From: Lunularia cruciata
Lineage: Eukaryota; Streptophyta; Marchantiopsida; Lunulariales; Lunulariaceae
Reading direction: 5' to 3'
NCBI GenBank assembly: GCA_948567375.1
Contig: OX419761.1
Span: 52,206,501-52,270,500, forward strand
Length of the DNA stretch: 64,000 bases
Of the stretch, positions 46,301 through 59,520 are shown in pieces (positions within the stretch are counted from its first letter, which is position 1; each line of letters starts with the position of its first letter). The notes beneath the pieces are model-generated. The model worked only from the letters and a program-made list of their open reading frames with translations, was not told the origin of the DNA and did not search any database. The position numbers and the translations under genes were made by a program.

Positions 46301-47856
46301 TGGATTACTTAATAAGATAGGAAGCAACTTTACTTAAGATAATTTTATACTTGATTTGAGATTCAATCAACCATATAGAGATTTGTGGGTATAAGATTAT
46401 ATAGAATGTGTTGATTGCTACATTAAGTGGTCTTTTGATATCTCTTAGGATGCTCAAGTGATATTAGAGACCATATTGCATGATACATTAAAGATAAAAG
46501 ATTTACAAAATAACTAGAAGAATAATAATGACCACTTTAACTTATCAAGGAATTTTTGTATGTTCCTTTATGTGTATATTTTAAGATAAAGCTTAAGAGT
46601 AATTATAGATTAAAGACAAAAGCTCAATATATGTTTATAATTTTGTGCATATTATTCATAAAAATAAGATTTTTATACATAATTTTAAATGATGATGAAT
46701 TTCTTTTGGCTTCTTCAAGCTCTTTGAATTGGACTAGAGTATAAAAATATATGTCTAATTATAGTTATTAGTGCAAAAAGTAAGAATTTTAATTGTGATA
46801 TATGTGTTTGTGCAGGTCTTGTATATAAATGAATTCATTTCTTAAAAAGTACACTTTTTCAAGTTGATAAACTAACCATTAAGAAGACAGAATGAGATAA
46901 CAAAATGGGAGTCTAAGCAATATTAGATCTAGATCCTTGAGTCGGCTTTGGTTAAAAGATATAAATGTAGGATAATAGATTGGGTCTGTTTAATTAGAAA
47001 GGTATTAATAATGGTATTTATATGTACATCAAAGCTCATTTGGTGTTATGTTACTCCCTCATTGACCTATAGAATATTGATCCTATGTAATGTGGAAGCT
47101 CATCCTTAATACTACTTTGAAGAAAAAATAACGTTAGACTATAAATTTCCAATCTCACAAAAACATGATCTTATATTGATTCCAAGCACAAGCTGCACTC
47201 TTAAGCTCAATATATTCAGATATGTGAATTTATATTGGTTCCATAAAATTATTAAATTTTATATAGAGGTTCATAAAAACATGGTATGTAATCTCTATAA
47301 AAAATATATGCATAAAGTCATTCAAAGATTGTTTTTTCTTTCTTTCAATATTTTGTATTTAACATCTTCATCTTCACTTAAGGTATGCTCCTAAGTTGGT
47401 TTAGGCATTTTTTATTTTGCATATGTCTTGAATGAAGACAAATGAATCAAACTCATCCCAAGATAAGTCTCAACCAATTGCATGAAAAGAAATAGATAAG
47501 AAAACCTAACAAGTCATGCTAAGCTTAAGAAGGAGGGTTAAAGACAATTCCAAATTGTTTGCATATAGGTATCTTGGAAGTAATTTGGAGTACTAGTTTT
47601 AAATGCATACTAATGACTTTTTAAATAGAATTTGCAATAATTTCCAAGTATATGAGGTTTTTAAGTTCAAAGAAGCAACAATTTACAATCAATCAATTTA
47701 TAATTGTATGAATTCTAGATAGAAGTTGCATACAAAATATTGAGAGAGAAAAACCAATCTTTAAGTCTAATTTGAGTAGCTTATATAAGCTTTATTTTGA
47801 TTTTGAGGGATCATTAGGGATTCTCTAGGATCAATAAATAGATATTTTGGATTCTA
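43331..47856. other. AT-rich intergenic DNA, mostly unrecognised
   Basis: Low GC, dense stops in all frames, short A/T runs (for example 44570-44580, 44830-44840). I see no LTR pair, RNA gene or intact frame. The only family hint is the copia-like stretch at 46556-46745. It ends where element I begins at 47857. Confidence 0.5.
46556..46745 (+). pseudogene. Possible Ty1/copia reverse transcriptase remnant
   Basis: The frame reads ILCILFIKIRFLYIILNDDE followed by FLLASSSS. This recalls the copia RT block C(I/V)Y-x-K ... F-x-x-LYVDDILLAS, with YVDD decayed to LNDDE. Flanking bases do not extend the match clearly, so this is weak. Confidence 0.3.
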
Positions 47857-48497
47857 TGTCATACGTATGTACATCACTACACAACATACATTGCCATCAA
47901 CATCATACACTATAGAAGCATAACTCACACATAAGTTATACATGAACTCTAAAGTGCCATAATAATCAGTTCATTCTTCCATTCAAATCACACTCAACTC
48001 AGATTTGTACTCAATCCTTCACTTGATACTCTGTCAACAATCATGCTCTGATTACGGTCAAGCCACACCCACTCTAGCTAAGAGATTCCTAGTGATGCTT
48101 CCATAGCTAGGAACTCAAAGGCTCAACATCAAAGAAGTGAGCTCTCTAGAGCTGCACTTTGAAGATATATCCCTCTACTTGACCTAAGTCTCCAGCCCTA
48201 ATGGTGCCATTGACTATCCATATGACAGTGCAAATGGTGCAAGCAACAATGGGTCCCACCATGTGATCAGTAGCCCTAACATAAGATCAGACCGCCAACA
48301 AGTAGTCCATGAGTAACTACCAAAACACCTATGACTACCAACACTACCACTCCAACATCTGAGCAACCTAGCTTTGGTACTACAAATGTTACAACAACTA
48401 TCATGCAAACATAAGTTGGTACACAATATACATCATTATATACACTATAGAAGCACAACTCACACATAAGTCATACATGAACTCTAAAGTGCCACAA
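47857..48497 (-). repeat. 3' terminal repeat of I: X, core, X
   Basis: Outer X 47857-47962, core 47963-48393, inner X 48394-48497, then a GGGGGC purine tract (- strand). Both X blocks carry the I-specific GAGTTCATGTA, where C, E and H read GAGTCTATG. Confidence 0.8.
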
Positions 48498-48679
48498 TTG
48501 CCCCCTAGCTTGTGGTTAGGTCCCTCTAACTCCATGTAGCCATCTACTCCAAGTGTATGGTATACCCTATGGTGAGCAAAGATTAGGAGATTAGGTCCTA
48601 TCAAAGACCATCATTAGTTGTATGTCTGCAATCTATACCACATAAAGGGTGAACTAGCTATAGATCAAGCACATCTAGG

Positions 48680-48956
48680 ACATAACCATTGTCTTTTAGG
48701 AACCACCATCAAGGGAGGAGTCAAACATATCATATGCCATCCTCTCAAATAGCTATCACATAGTAGTAGCTCCACTAGAAGAGCCACATAACATGCACCA
48801 TAACCCTACACATATAAGTGCTAAGCTTGGGTCAATAGTTCCATCAATGTTTGGGAGGTGGCATGGCATACAATTGTACACATGATCCTTCCAAACAACA
48901 CTATCAAGTCCTTCCAACATAAGGACTCCAAAAGGCAAAACCTCATGCACTGTCAA
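48680..48956 (-). pseudogene. PHD finger of I
   Basis: LWCMLCGSSSGATTM is readable; the second Cys pair is decayed after a deletion; then come PKRQWLCPRC-type bases. This is the only copy with CAA (Q) at the codon that is a stop in A, B, C, E and H. The SH3-like lead-in is present (GVLMLEGLDSVVWKDHV). Confidence 0.7.
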
Positions 48957-49039
48957 GATTATGCAGCCTATATTAACAACAAGTGTTGTTGGTGTTATCT
49001 ACTATAGATATAAATAGTCAATCAACTAGATGAAATCAA

Positions 49040-50215
49040 TGGATCAATGGTCTATAGCCTCCTCCTTGAATAGTAGCATAAAATAAGGTATCCCTATGTA
49101 GAGCAATTGCCAAGTTCTCAAAGGCCATTAGCATCACTCTCCAAAAGATCTTTGCCCATTGAGAACATACGCTCACCCATATGTCTAAATCATCCAAGTC
49201 CAAAGCTATAGTAGTATCTTTGAGAAATGGCTATAGGTAAATCTGAATCTTATCCATAGAGTAGAAAGTAAGAAGAGAAGGATGATAGGGAGGCTTACCA
49301 ACTGAACCGATAGCCCATGGCCAGCCAAGGTAACTAGAGATCCCAATCTCCCAAGTGGCCTCTATACAAACCATACTTATGCAATCCTCTCTTCACCGCT
49401 TGAACCACTCTCTTTGTTAAGCCATCTACCTCATGGTGATTTTGAGAGGTAATATGATTATCATTAAGGCCTTATCACACAAGACTTGAAAATCCTAGAA
49501 GAACTCTATACCTTGATCAGTCAAAATCTCAACTGGTGCACCAAAATGACTAAGAACCTAATCTAGGAACAAGTAAGATGTCCCTTCATTGGACTTAACA
49601 AGAAGTGCAACTAACTCAATCCACTTGGAGAATTGCTCCACTATAACCAAAACATATAGATGATTTCTCATAGTCAACAATAAAGGTCCAACAAAGTCCA
49701 AACTCCAATGGTAGCACAATCCCATGATAGACAATGGATGTAATTGTGGCATAGGAGCATTAAATGATGCTCTAACTTGGTCACAAACCATACATTTGGC
49801 AACAAACTGATATACATCAGTCTTTATACCACACCACCAATAATGACTCTAAAGTAAACTCTATGTACAGTATATTCCAAAATATCCTAGCTCTTCATGA
49901 GCATGATGGACCAATTATGGTATCTAAGATGGAAGTGGTACTACTCATACTTTAATATCCATACACAAAAAATGTATCTACCTTCTAATCTAAACTGCCA
50001 AGCTTGCTAAAGAACATGATCTCTTTCCTTGGCACCAATTGTGCCACCCACAACACGAATGCAAACATAGTCCATCACTAAGACATCATCATGATGTTTC
50101 ATTGAACTATACCAATATCTCCACCCTTTGGATTTGTGATCAAGAACTGCTCCGGTATCGTTGAGAGAGATACCACCAAAGTCTCAAAAAATAAATATAG
50201 AAAGGTATATGCATG
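49040..50215 (-). pseudogene. Integrase of I
   Basis: Collinear with C 26948-28216: AFENLAIALH-like tail near 49105, the decayed third catalytic region near 49430, WSLDFVGPLLLT near 49700 and MVCDQVRASFN near 49780. Many stops. Confidence 0.8.
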
Positions 50216-51640
50216 CTAACTTGGCACCATATCCTCATTTGTCTCACCATTCCAACATGCTTTGGTCTGATCTTGTTGGCTAGGACATAGGTTTCTACTC
50301 AACCCATCCGCATCACAGTTCACCACTCCAAGTTTGTAAATAACCATGAAATCATACTTTTGTAAAATCAAAGCCCATTGTGGAAGCTTCCTTGAAAACT
50401 TGTCTGACTCCATCAACCACTTTAGTGGTTGATGATCAATGATGAGAGTGAAGGGGTTACCAAATAGGTAACATCATATATGTGCTATTGCCCATACTAT
50501 TGCCAAGCACTCTCCCTCATATACACTATACTTTGCCTCCGCCAAATTGTTGGAGCAACTAGCATAGGCCACCACAAACTCCTTCTCCTCATCATCATGT
50601 TGGTGAACACTACTCCAAGCCCCAATTTCCTCCAATCAATGTGAACATGGAATGGCCATCCTTTGATTGGTCTCATAAGAATAGGGGCATATGTTAATTT
50701 ATCCTTGAGCTCTATAAAAGCTCTCTCTTGCTTATCTCCCTAACACCACTCCTTTGTAAGCTTGGCCAGCTTTGTCAAGGCCTTTGCAATGGCACTAAAT
50801 CCTCTAACATATTGGCAATAGAATTTTGCTAATCCAAGGAATGCTTGCACTCTCCTAACATCCATATGCTAAAGAATATATGCAATAGCCTTCACCTTGG
50901 TCTGCTAAACAACAAGTCCTCCAAGGTAGACAATGAGACCTAAATACTCAACCTACTCATGGAAGAATCTACACTTCTCAAGATGTAATTTGAGTCTATG
51001 AGATCTCAACCTCTCAAAGACTCCAACAAATATCTCTCATGTTCCTCCATAGTAGTGCTATAGACCAAAATGTCATTAGTATAACATTGAGCAAAATCTA
51101 ATCATATTCAGATCTTGTCCATGACCTTATAGAACTTGGTAGGAGCATTCTTTAACCTAAAGGGCAAGAACCTCAAATTATATAATACAAAATTGCCATG
51201 AGGATCAATAGCTCAAAATGTTGTCTAGGACTTATCTTCTTCCTTGATTGGCAATTGATGATATCCTACTCAAAGATCCAAAGTACTAAAGACCTTTGCA
51301 TGCCCAATTCTCATCAAAGATCTCCTTCAATGTAGGCATGGATACCAATCAGCCCTAGTTTATTGGTTGATAGGATGGTAATCTCTACACATCCACCTAT
51401 TTGTATAATTTCCATGCATATCCTTCTTGGCTGGCATTGTTGTAGCTGAAGCATACTCTCCATGTGAAAGATCCACCAAACTAGCCTCAAAAAGGTTTCT
51501 ACTTTGGCTCTAAATCAATGCTTTCTCCATGTCACCATGTCTATAAGGACATAAAAAAACTGGTGTATCACTAGTAGCTCAATCTGAATACCAAGTCCTT
51601 TCAAAGCACCCATATCTTTCATATTGAATGCAAAAAAAAT
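50216..51640 (-). pseudogene. RNase H and reverse transcriptase of I
   Basis: RNase H end VNCDADGLSRNLC near 50310, IDHQPLKWL near 50430, then YSVYEGECLA near 50520. RT connection GLANQN/FYCQYVRG-like near 50820, the active-site region near 51070 (YTNDILVYS), LWIFE(stop) near 51270 and YSPHGDMEK near 51530. Stops include CGA to TGA at the LDLR position also lost in H. Confidence 0.8.
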
Positions 51641-51769
51641 TCATGAACTTCCTCAAGAACCTCCAAACTCTTTGTCTTTCCCCTCTTGTAAGCTTGGGTC
51701 CAATATTTGGATCTCAAGTATCCTCTATGATTGATGTAAGAGTGGAAGACGTAATGATTGGCTACTACA

Positions 51770-52735
51770 TTGGGTCCTTGGGAGGAGTAATGTCATCCTT
51801 CAACCACTAGAGTTCCCAACCTCAATGTAGAAAACTCCTTCTACTCTAGCTACAAGCTCCATATGTCATCTAGTTGCATCCTAAGTAGACCACTCTCACT
51901 AGTAGCCATTGGTGTGTCCTAAAAATACCTTGCTCACTTGGTCCATCACCCCCAACATGTTCCTAAAGCATCTTGATAGGGACAAAGCTCACAAGTGTCC
52001 AAGTGATGATGCCTATCAAGTGCATCCTATGCTACTCTACCAAGCCAAGGCTCACAATCCAATTCAAATAGTTCAGGTCCATAGCCTAACACATGATGCT
52101 TGGATGCTCCTAACACTATTGAAATACCAATAGTAATAGTATGAAAACCCATTGTCCGCTTTGTGAGTCCTAAACAAGTCCATGACCTCCCTCTCAAAAA
52201 GCCTTGGAGCTTAGAAAACTCATGAGTGTGGGTTAAGCAACTTTGAGCTTTAACAAGCAGTTGTTTACAACGTTCACTACTACCTGAGGTGACTTATCAA
52301 TCACTACCACCATTTGAGATTGGCGCCCAACATCCAAAATATCATCAACAATAAGGTGGTCTAGTTGCTAAATCCCATCATAAGCAAGTTGTAGAACCTC
52401 TCTAAGTAAGAGGTTCTACAACCTGATAAATATATCCATGATTACACTCGGGCTCCAACCAACAACACGGTAGGTCCTTTCCAAGAATGGACCTGATGTG
52501 TACTCACCACCATCTAGGTACAAGAATCACCCATCAAAGGGGCATTCTCCAAAATGTAAGTTGGGGAAATAGACTGATGAACCTTAAGATGTCATAGTAT
52601 ATGTAATTTCTCCTAATATACACTAGAATGGAGATCTTGGAGACCCTGATCTCGACCAACATGGGTATGTTCTTGACATGGCTATCCAAAAATCACCAAA
52701 TGAATGGGACCATGTCTGTCCAAGTCACCAGGCCA
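51770..52735 (-). pseudogene. DNMT remnant of I, motifs IV-X only
   Basis: Collinear with C 29640-30700: the motif X region near 52030-52100, the VIII region near 52420-52450 and motif IV near 52670-52690 (VIFG-stop-PCQ). Just beyond, GTCCAAGTCACCAGGCCAA joins to the protease-DNMT linker, deleting motifs I-III. This copy could not be an active enzyme. Confidence 0.75.
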
Positions 52736-53950
52736 ATTTCAACATTCAATGTTGAAATTGGTGCCATAGTCCTTGATTGTAATGAGCCAAGACTGCCACT
52801 ACTAAAGCATATTGGTATGCAACATACCCGTCCCTCACTTGACTGCCAACCTAGTCTATTGGAGGTTATCTCCTTCCAATAGGCAATATTGAAACCCATG
52901 GGTTATAAGACTACTCCACCAACTAGCATATCATATGACTCTAATATTGTCACAATGGCTTGAGCTCTCACCATAAAGCTATCAATTGGATGATCGGGCT
53001 GGATTGTAACACCCATTTGTGCATGTATGTGTTATTGTGATATTTAGTTTGATACTATAAGTACTTGAGAGATATTATTTATATAAAGATAAAAGATATT
53101 TTTACATTAGTTATGATTAGCTAAAGTTAGCCATAACTAAGATAGAGGAGATTACTTTAGAGGAGGTGAAAAAGATGAGCACCACGTTTTTGGATTCTAG
53201 TGTATTGACTTGGTATTATTCCTAGGTGTTTGGCTTTGAGGAAAGAGTTGAGAAATCTTGGACCTACAAGCCTTTTTTGCTTCAAATTTTCCTATAGTCC
53301 AAGGATAGCCCATGTGAAGGAATCCTTCACTTAATGGTTGGATCAAGAAAGACCATATGCTTAGGAGAATATTCCCATGAGTATGGATATTCCTTTAGAC
53401 TTTTGACTTTATTTGACTTTTAGCCTAGTAACTTGAGTCACTTTGGTAATCAATAACTTTGATGTGTAATTATTTCACAAGTATATAAACTAGGGATGAG
53501 GAGGTACTTATCATCATTTCATTTGAAACTATCTTTCTCTCATTCAGTTCTCTAGTGAACAATAGTTTGAGTCTTGGAGTTTAGCCTTGGAGAAGTATGA
53601 TGGAGTTGGGGTTCCTTGCCTTCTTAGACTATGGTGCGCTACCATAATAGCCATCAAAGGTTCATCTTGAGTGATTGATAGGCCGGCTCACAAGACAATA
53701 AGCTTTCCACATGTGATGTAATATGTAGAACCACCACCTAGATATGTTTGGATCTAAAATTGACACCTCTACATATTGGTCATAACTCCATACAAACAAC
53801 TACAACCTTCCCCAACATAAAGAGTTATGCACCAAAGTCTAATAAGACCCTCTATAGTGTATAGACATTCCTTGAAGGTCTCTTCAAATGGAAAATCCCC
53901 CTCTTGTTATCCAATAGGACAACTCTAGGTGTGAACTTAGCTCACTCAAA
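52736..53950 (-). pseudogene. Protease region of I, split by a solo LTR
   Basis: MGFNIAYWKEITSNRLGWQS (52840-52899) is the protease second half. RVLLDFGA lies near 53835-53855. The solo LTR 53005-53690 separates the two. Confidence 0.7.
53005..53690 (+). repeat. Probable solo LTR in the protease of I
   Basis: Begins TGTAACACCC, a common LTR start, and interrupts I sequence that is continuous in C. A TATATAAA at 53482-53489 gives a plausible promoter about 200 bp before the end. The right end is uncertain by a few bases (GGCTCA/CACA) and no clear duplication is seen. No coding sequence. Confidence 0.5.
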
Positions 53951-55930
53951 AGCAAGTCTAGTTGGTAACTCCTCTAATCTAGTTGATGTTGCTTGCCATA
54001 AACCATTGATCATTGAGCAGATCTCATGCTACTCAACCAAGTCCACTACACTATCAACCACCTCCACCCTAGAAGTAGGAACCACATCATCCCTACTCTC
54101 ACAAAGTGTGGCGGATAATTGGAACATTGGAGTTGGATCAACTCCCATTGTAAGCATATCATTGGTTGAGAACAAAGAAATGTGCATAATCAACTGAGCC
54201 ACCCCCAACATCATGCTCAACTCAATCTGTTAGTAGTAGGTAGTTGACTAGCATCTAGTTTATCATGCACTCTATCATTATCTACTACACCTACATAGGG
54301 TATCTAGGAGCCATGGATGTTGTTTGTAGTGCTTTAAAGAGTGTGAAAGATTAAGGAAGCCTGACCTATCTACCAACCTCTCCTCTTTGTGAGTCCAATT
54401 CCATTGGTGCTCCTCTAGGCTTTGGAGCACGTATTGCATTCCTAGTCAATGTGGTAGATGCACATATAAAGTCCAAGATGCCTTTATCACTAGTATAAGA
54501 GGGAGAAGTCTCAACACCCAAATATGATCTCCTTTAAGCTATGGCTATGCTAGCCAATCCTTACTCCGATTGCTCATTTTAAGTAGCCATGGCTATATCA
54601 TAAGCAAGGGTAAGTACTTCATCTCTACTAGGTGTTGATCCTCTACCACCACCTCTACTACGTCATCGTCCATGATATGGAGCTCCTCTACTACCTACCA
54701 TAATAACCTTGTCACTCAGTAACTCTAGGTGAAGGTCAAATCATCTATCACTAGTATGACCAAATCTATGGCAATGGTCATATTGTCTTTGAGCTGGCCA
54801 AGATGCACTAGAGCTATTATGTCCACTACCTAAAAGCACTCTCTCTTGTGGTGAGGTCCATCATAAGTCCAACAAGCAACAACACCACTCATTAGTTGCT
54901 TATGATCTAAAACTGAAGGTAAGGATCAAGCTACACTAGGTCCTCCACTTGCTCCATAGGATTTGGGCTGTCCACTCTATCCTTGAAATCCAACATGGTG
55001 TGGTGCACTTTATTGCACTCTAGAAGAAGTAATAGTTGTGGATGAGATCTCCCTTCTAAATCTTGATGTCACCACTCTCTCCTCCACTATGTTGAGCTCA
55101 ATGCACTCAACCAAACTAAAGACCACTGCTAAAGTAGGTGAAGTAGCTTGTAACAATGTAGCATCATGTACTCTACATTGCAACTCCCTATCCAAGATCC
55201 CATACCAAAACTAGACTACTCGGGCCTTAGTAACTCCCCAAGTGAAATTGATCAACCATCTTATGCAAGTGTATGCCTTGTGTATGCTCTCTATAGCCTT
55301 CCACTGGAACTCTTTACAAACTCCTTAGCTTGTCAATCCGCACTCCATGGTAATTCTGCCTCAAGCATTGGAAGAACTCCACCATGGGGTTAAACCTCAA
55401 TACTACACCACCTCATGTAGTGGTACTCTCACTCATAGGAGTACCATCTCAAACTAGTGCACCTCCACTAGATCTACCAATGCTACTAGAGCTAGAACTT
55501 ATGGGTCATGTTGATCTACTCCTAGCAACCAAGCATGAAGTGATGGAGATGTAGTTCAAAGACTAATATTATCTCCATAGCTCAATCTCTTCTAATTGAC
55601 CTCTCTCATGATAGTCATCCATTGGTAGACCCTCAAAGTGTTGAAACAACCCCTTTCATGCCATGAAGGGTGTGAATAAAGTCGGGTTCCGCATCTAATG
55701 CAAATCACACCAACTATTGAATTCTTGGATGAAGTCATCCAACTCAAAGCTACCCATTGTACCATAGTTGCACTTAGGGTCTTTGGAGGCTCCATAAATC
55801 TTTTCCATATCCCTCAACAATGGTGTATACACACCAAGTGCACTCTCAATTGAATCAACTCCTATATCAAACTCCAAATTAGAGTCAATCTCCTCCTTCA
55901 CTAGGACCTAAGATACATGTTGTTATTGAG
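53950..55930 (-). pseudogene. gag of I
   Basis: Matches C gag: FSTNDMLTMGVDPTPMFQLS near 54150, the zinc knuckle HCHRFGHTSD near 54755-54785 (first Cys now Y), VEERVVTSRFRREIS near 55060-55100, an amber before FWYGI near 55210, and FELDDFIQEFNSWCDL near 55700-55760. No intact frame exceeds about 100 codons. Confidence 0.8.
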
Positions 55931-56525
55931 TGTCACTCCAAGTAAACCCACTATGTACTATAGTCTTATACCTCCTTTGGAATCCCCAAAGAACTATGTC
56001 TTGACAATGTAACTCAAACCGCAATCGTACCACCATAAGTCCTGCACCAAGGATCACCACCAAGTGCCACCACCAATTGAACACCACCCATTAATGTAAT
56101 TCTAATTGTGATAACTACTCTAGGGGAAATGGCAACCTATAACTTCCCATCATAGAATTCACTCTCATGATCTTTAGATCATCACTTCTTGCCTCATGGA
56201 GAGAAACACAAGTAGTCTGGCTAGTCATCACTCCAACGTCACTATCAAGAGCACACTAGAGCACTAATGTGCTAAAGTCAAGGCACATCACACAAACATG
56301 GTGCACAAACAAGAAGCAAAGAATGGAAGGGGTCCAATCACAAGAAGTCCAAACAAAACACTCCTTATCACAAATCAATTCTACCACCATTGGACATTTG
56401 ACATAATAGGAGTGTCTACCTACTCTTAAGCTACCAAGATCACCAGATGGGATCCAATTGCCTCTCCTAGCCAAAGCTACATGTCTATAAGTAGCAGTCA
56501 AATCATCACTAGGTCAAAAAGTGAA

Positions 56526-56590
56526 GGTGGACTAATGGATAGAGCACCAATCTAGGAAACATATATTTGGGGTTCAAACCCTCTTGCACA
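56526..56590 (+). other. tRNA-like sequence antisense in the leader of I
   Basis: GTGGACTAATGGATAGAGC (D-arm, A-box-like), CACCAATCTAGG (anticodon arm) and GGGGTTCAAACCC (T-arm, B box). Same place and orientation as in C. The rest of the leader (55931-57080) has no gene. Confidence 0.5.
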
Positions 56591-57080
56591 TAATCTAGAA
56601 GGGTGGGCAGATTTTGCCAAATGATGACCAAAAACTCATCTAATCTAGCTAGCCTCATGCCAACAAGCTGGCCTTTTGTAGCCTTTAAATGCCAAAATTT
56701 AGCCAAATGAAGCTTTTCTTCTACACCTCCTCTATAGTTGGCTGACCACTAAATCCTTTGCTAAATCTCAACTTGAGCCAAATCAACATGATACGGATCT
56801 CCAAATCCCTAATTTGAGAGGATAGGTTCCTAATTCCACCTTGAATTTTGCACTTTAGGCTCAATTTGCACCAAATTGACCTTGATTTTACCTCTTGGGC
56901 TCAAATCAAACACCATGGTGTCAAATTGACTCAATTTACAAAAGTTTTGCGCGTGCTTCCACACATTGTTTGCCCCACTACCAAATTTGCATCAATTCAC
57001 ACAAACCTTTTGCATATGATTACTCTCAAGGAAATCTAGGACCAAAATAAAAGAACCAACAATCAACCAAGCTTGAGCTA

Positions 57081-57831
57081 TGTAATACTCCGAGGACAAG
57101 AGAAGAGAGAAAACAAAAATTGCACACTCAAACATTCAATGCTCCAAAGGAGCACCTTGTCTTTATTATATAGACAAAGAGGATCTTCTCCAAGGAAGCT
57201 CCATCATAGGATTAGGGACACAGATAGGTGACATGCCAGAAAGCTCCACCCTTGGATTACTTACTTGGATGGGTGACATGTCTGGTCTAGGTCCTATCTG
57301 GTTGGTCAAACAAGCTTTGACCGGAGGAAATCTTTTAGGGAATCTTCCTATATGAATCTCAGAATCATGTGAGTAAGGTACCGTTGGAAAGCTCTTGACA
57401 AGACAAAGCAGGGGGGAGGGAAGGCAATTTGTTTCTCCATTAGGGGGGGGGGGGAAAGGAGGATCCGCAAATTTTTGAGGCCTAATTCATCCGTTTAGGC
57501 TTCCAAAATTGCCTTCAAAGATTTCAAGCATATTTCGGTTCCTACTCTATTAGTAGAAGTCCCCTTTTGGTGATACCTCTTTCTGATCTGTTTAGTCCAT
57601 CATGTGTAACATCCTTCCAGATGTTACCAAACCAATTCTCACCTTTAAATCATATGTCTAGCTATTGGTTCTAAGGTTCTCAAGTCTATTTTGGTTTCTA
57701 CCCTATTAGTAGAAGTACTCTTTTGGTGATACTTCTATCTTATCTATTTTGACCATCATGTATAACATCACTCTAGATGTTACCAAACCAAATTTCACAT
57801 CTAGATCAAATGGCTAGCTCTTGGTATTACA
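57081..57831 (-). repeat. 3' LTR of G, 751 bp
   Basis: TGTAATACTCC ... GGTATTACA with 8-bp inverted ends. The same LTR occurs alone at 12730-13468 and, diverged, at 39875-40519. On the - strand a TATAATAAA lies near 57170. A run of ten or more G is at 57444-57456. Just inside the element, the - strand reads AAAAGGAGGGAGGTC, a good purine tract. Confidence 0.9.
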
Positions 57832-57840
57832 GACCTCCCT

Positions 57841-58699
57841 CCTTTTAAGATGCAACGTCCTTGTTGTGCAATTGTTGCTCAAATGCTTGCACCAACACCG
57901 GTGCATGTGCCGAATTGGCAGTGGGCTCCCAGGTTGCTTCATAGAGGGGATAACCTTCCCATTGTACTAGATAGTCCACCTGTAGATGGTGAGTACCACA
58001 CATGCGTTTTTGGAGAATCCGCTCCACTTCATATTCCTCTGTGCCATCAAATGAGTGTTGGACAAGGTCAAATGTCTTGTGCGGAATGACCTTGGCCTGA
58101 TCGGGGAGCAGATCTGCGTAGTAGGGAGACATGGAACACTAGATGGATCTTCATGTGTGGTGGTAGCTCAAGGTGATAGGCCACAGCGCCGATGCGACGA
58201 AGAATCAAGAAAGGCCCAATAAAACAAGGTTTGAGCTTACAAGGTCCAACTAATGTGAGGTTGGTTGTCGATAGCCACACTTGATCCCCAACATTGAACT
58301 ACATGTGCCTACGATGTGCATCAACATATTGCATTTGTTGATTTTGTGCAATCTATAATATGTGCTTGGTGCTCTCAACACCTTGATGGATTCTAGAAAC
58401 AAATGTGTTGACTGCATTGACCTTGGTAGCCACTGGATGGATCTTCATCAAGCTAGAAGGTGTGAAAGGATGCTCACCATACATGAGGAAGAATGGAGTG
58501 ACCTTGGTGGATGCATTCACTAAATTGTTGTAAGAAAATTCCACCAACGGGAGTAGGGTGTCCTACCTCTCTTGCACTTCTAAGGTAAAGCCGCGTAACA
58601 TGTCTTCAATTGTGCGATTAGCCCGCTCTGTTTGGCCCTTTGTTTGTGGGTGGTAAGCTGTGGACATGGCCAACTTGGTTTTGAAGAAACCAAAGAGTG
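57841..58699 (-). pseudogene. Integrase C-terminus and chromodomain of G
   Basis: From right to left: FSYNNLVNASTKVTPFFLMY (58480-58540, the segment after the catalytic Glu), the GPY/F-type module GPFLILRRIGAVAYHLELPP (58160-58230), then a chromodomain (EEYEVERILQKRM, VDYLVQWEGYPLYEATWEP; 57930-58050). All aromatic-cage positions I can place are kept. The upstream part is lost to the H insertion. Frame shifts near 58130 and 58290. Confidence 0.85.
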
Positions 58700-59352
58700 T
58701 GTCGTGCGTATATACATCGCTACACAACATACATCGCTGTCAACATCATACACTATAGAAGCACAACTCACACATAAGTCATGCATAGACTGTAAAGTGC
58801 CTCAATAATCAGATTGCTTAACACTCTCAACTCAGATCAGTACTTGATATGTCACTCTATAAACTGCCAACAATTGGGCACTGATTACAATCAAGCCACA
58901 CCCACTCAAGCATAAAGAATCCAAGTGACGCTTGCCGGCCTCTGTCCTCCATAGCTAGGAACTCAAAGGCTCAACATCAGAGAAGTGAGCTCTCTGGAGC
59001 TCACTTCAAAACTATACCCCCTGGACTCGAGCTAGCATTGGAACCCTAATGGTCCCGCTGATGGCACACTCGATGGTGCAAATGGTGCAAAGTGACGGTG
59101 GGCCCCACCGTGAAGTCAGTACCCTGAACACCAAATCAGACTGTCAAAAAGTAGTCCCTGAGAAACTACTAGAATAACTCTAACTACTATCACTGGAACT
59201 CTAGTGTCCGAGCAGCTAGATGCGGAACTACAAATGGCATGATAGTTGTCGTGCGTATAAACATCGCTACACAACATACATCGCTGTCAACATCATACAC
59301 TATAGAAGCACAACTCACACATAAGTCATGCATAGACTCTAAAGTGCCACAA
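58700..59352 (-). repeat. 3' terminal repeat of H: X, core, X
   Basis: Outer X 58700-58805, core 58806-59244, inner X 59245-59352, then the purine tract GGGGGGCGA (- strand). The two X blocks differ at about three positions and share variants not seen in C or E (GAAGCACAAC and CATGCATAG in the + strand text). Confidence 0.85.
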
Positions 59353-59520
59353 TCGCCCCCCAAGCTGGCGGTTAGGTCCCTCTAACTTCAGATAGCCATC
59401 TACTGTAAGTATATGGTATACCCTCTAATGGGCAAAGATCAGGAGGCCAGGTGCTATGGAGCCCCATCGTTAGTCGCTTGTCTGCAATCTATACCATATA
59501 AAGAATGAACTAGCTATAGG

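Larger units (their letters stand above)
47857..57080 (-). mobile_element. Element I: old DNMT-PHD gypsy copy
   Basis: 3' terminal repeat, PHD, integrase, RNase H, RT, partial methyltransferase, protease, gag and leader, all collinear with C on the - strand. The left end is TGTCATACG at 47857. The leader breaks at 57080, where chromovirus G is inserted, so its 5' LTR lies outside the window. It is much more decayed than C, E or H. A solo LTR (53005-53690) sits in its protease. Confidence 0.85.
57081..58699 (-). mobile_element. G: chromovirus, 3' end only
   Basis: 3' LTR, purine tract, chromodomain and integrase C-terminal half on the - strand. It is inserted in the leader of I (left flank GAGCTA) and cut at 58699 by element H; the rest lies outside the window. 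It is better preserved than the chromovirus at 1-5400 and has a different LTR. Confidence 0.85.

Noticed and set aside
43331-47856. Short AT-rich open frames as host genes
   Set aside because: None exceeds about 75 codons, composition is biased and no start context, splice pattern or known domain is visible. Only one weak copia-like stretch stands out.
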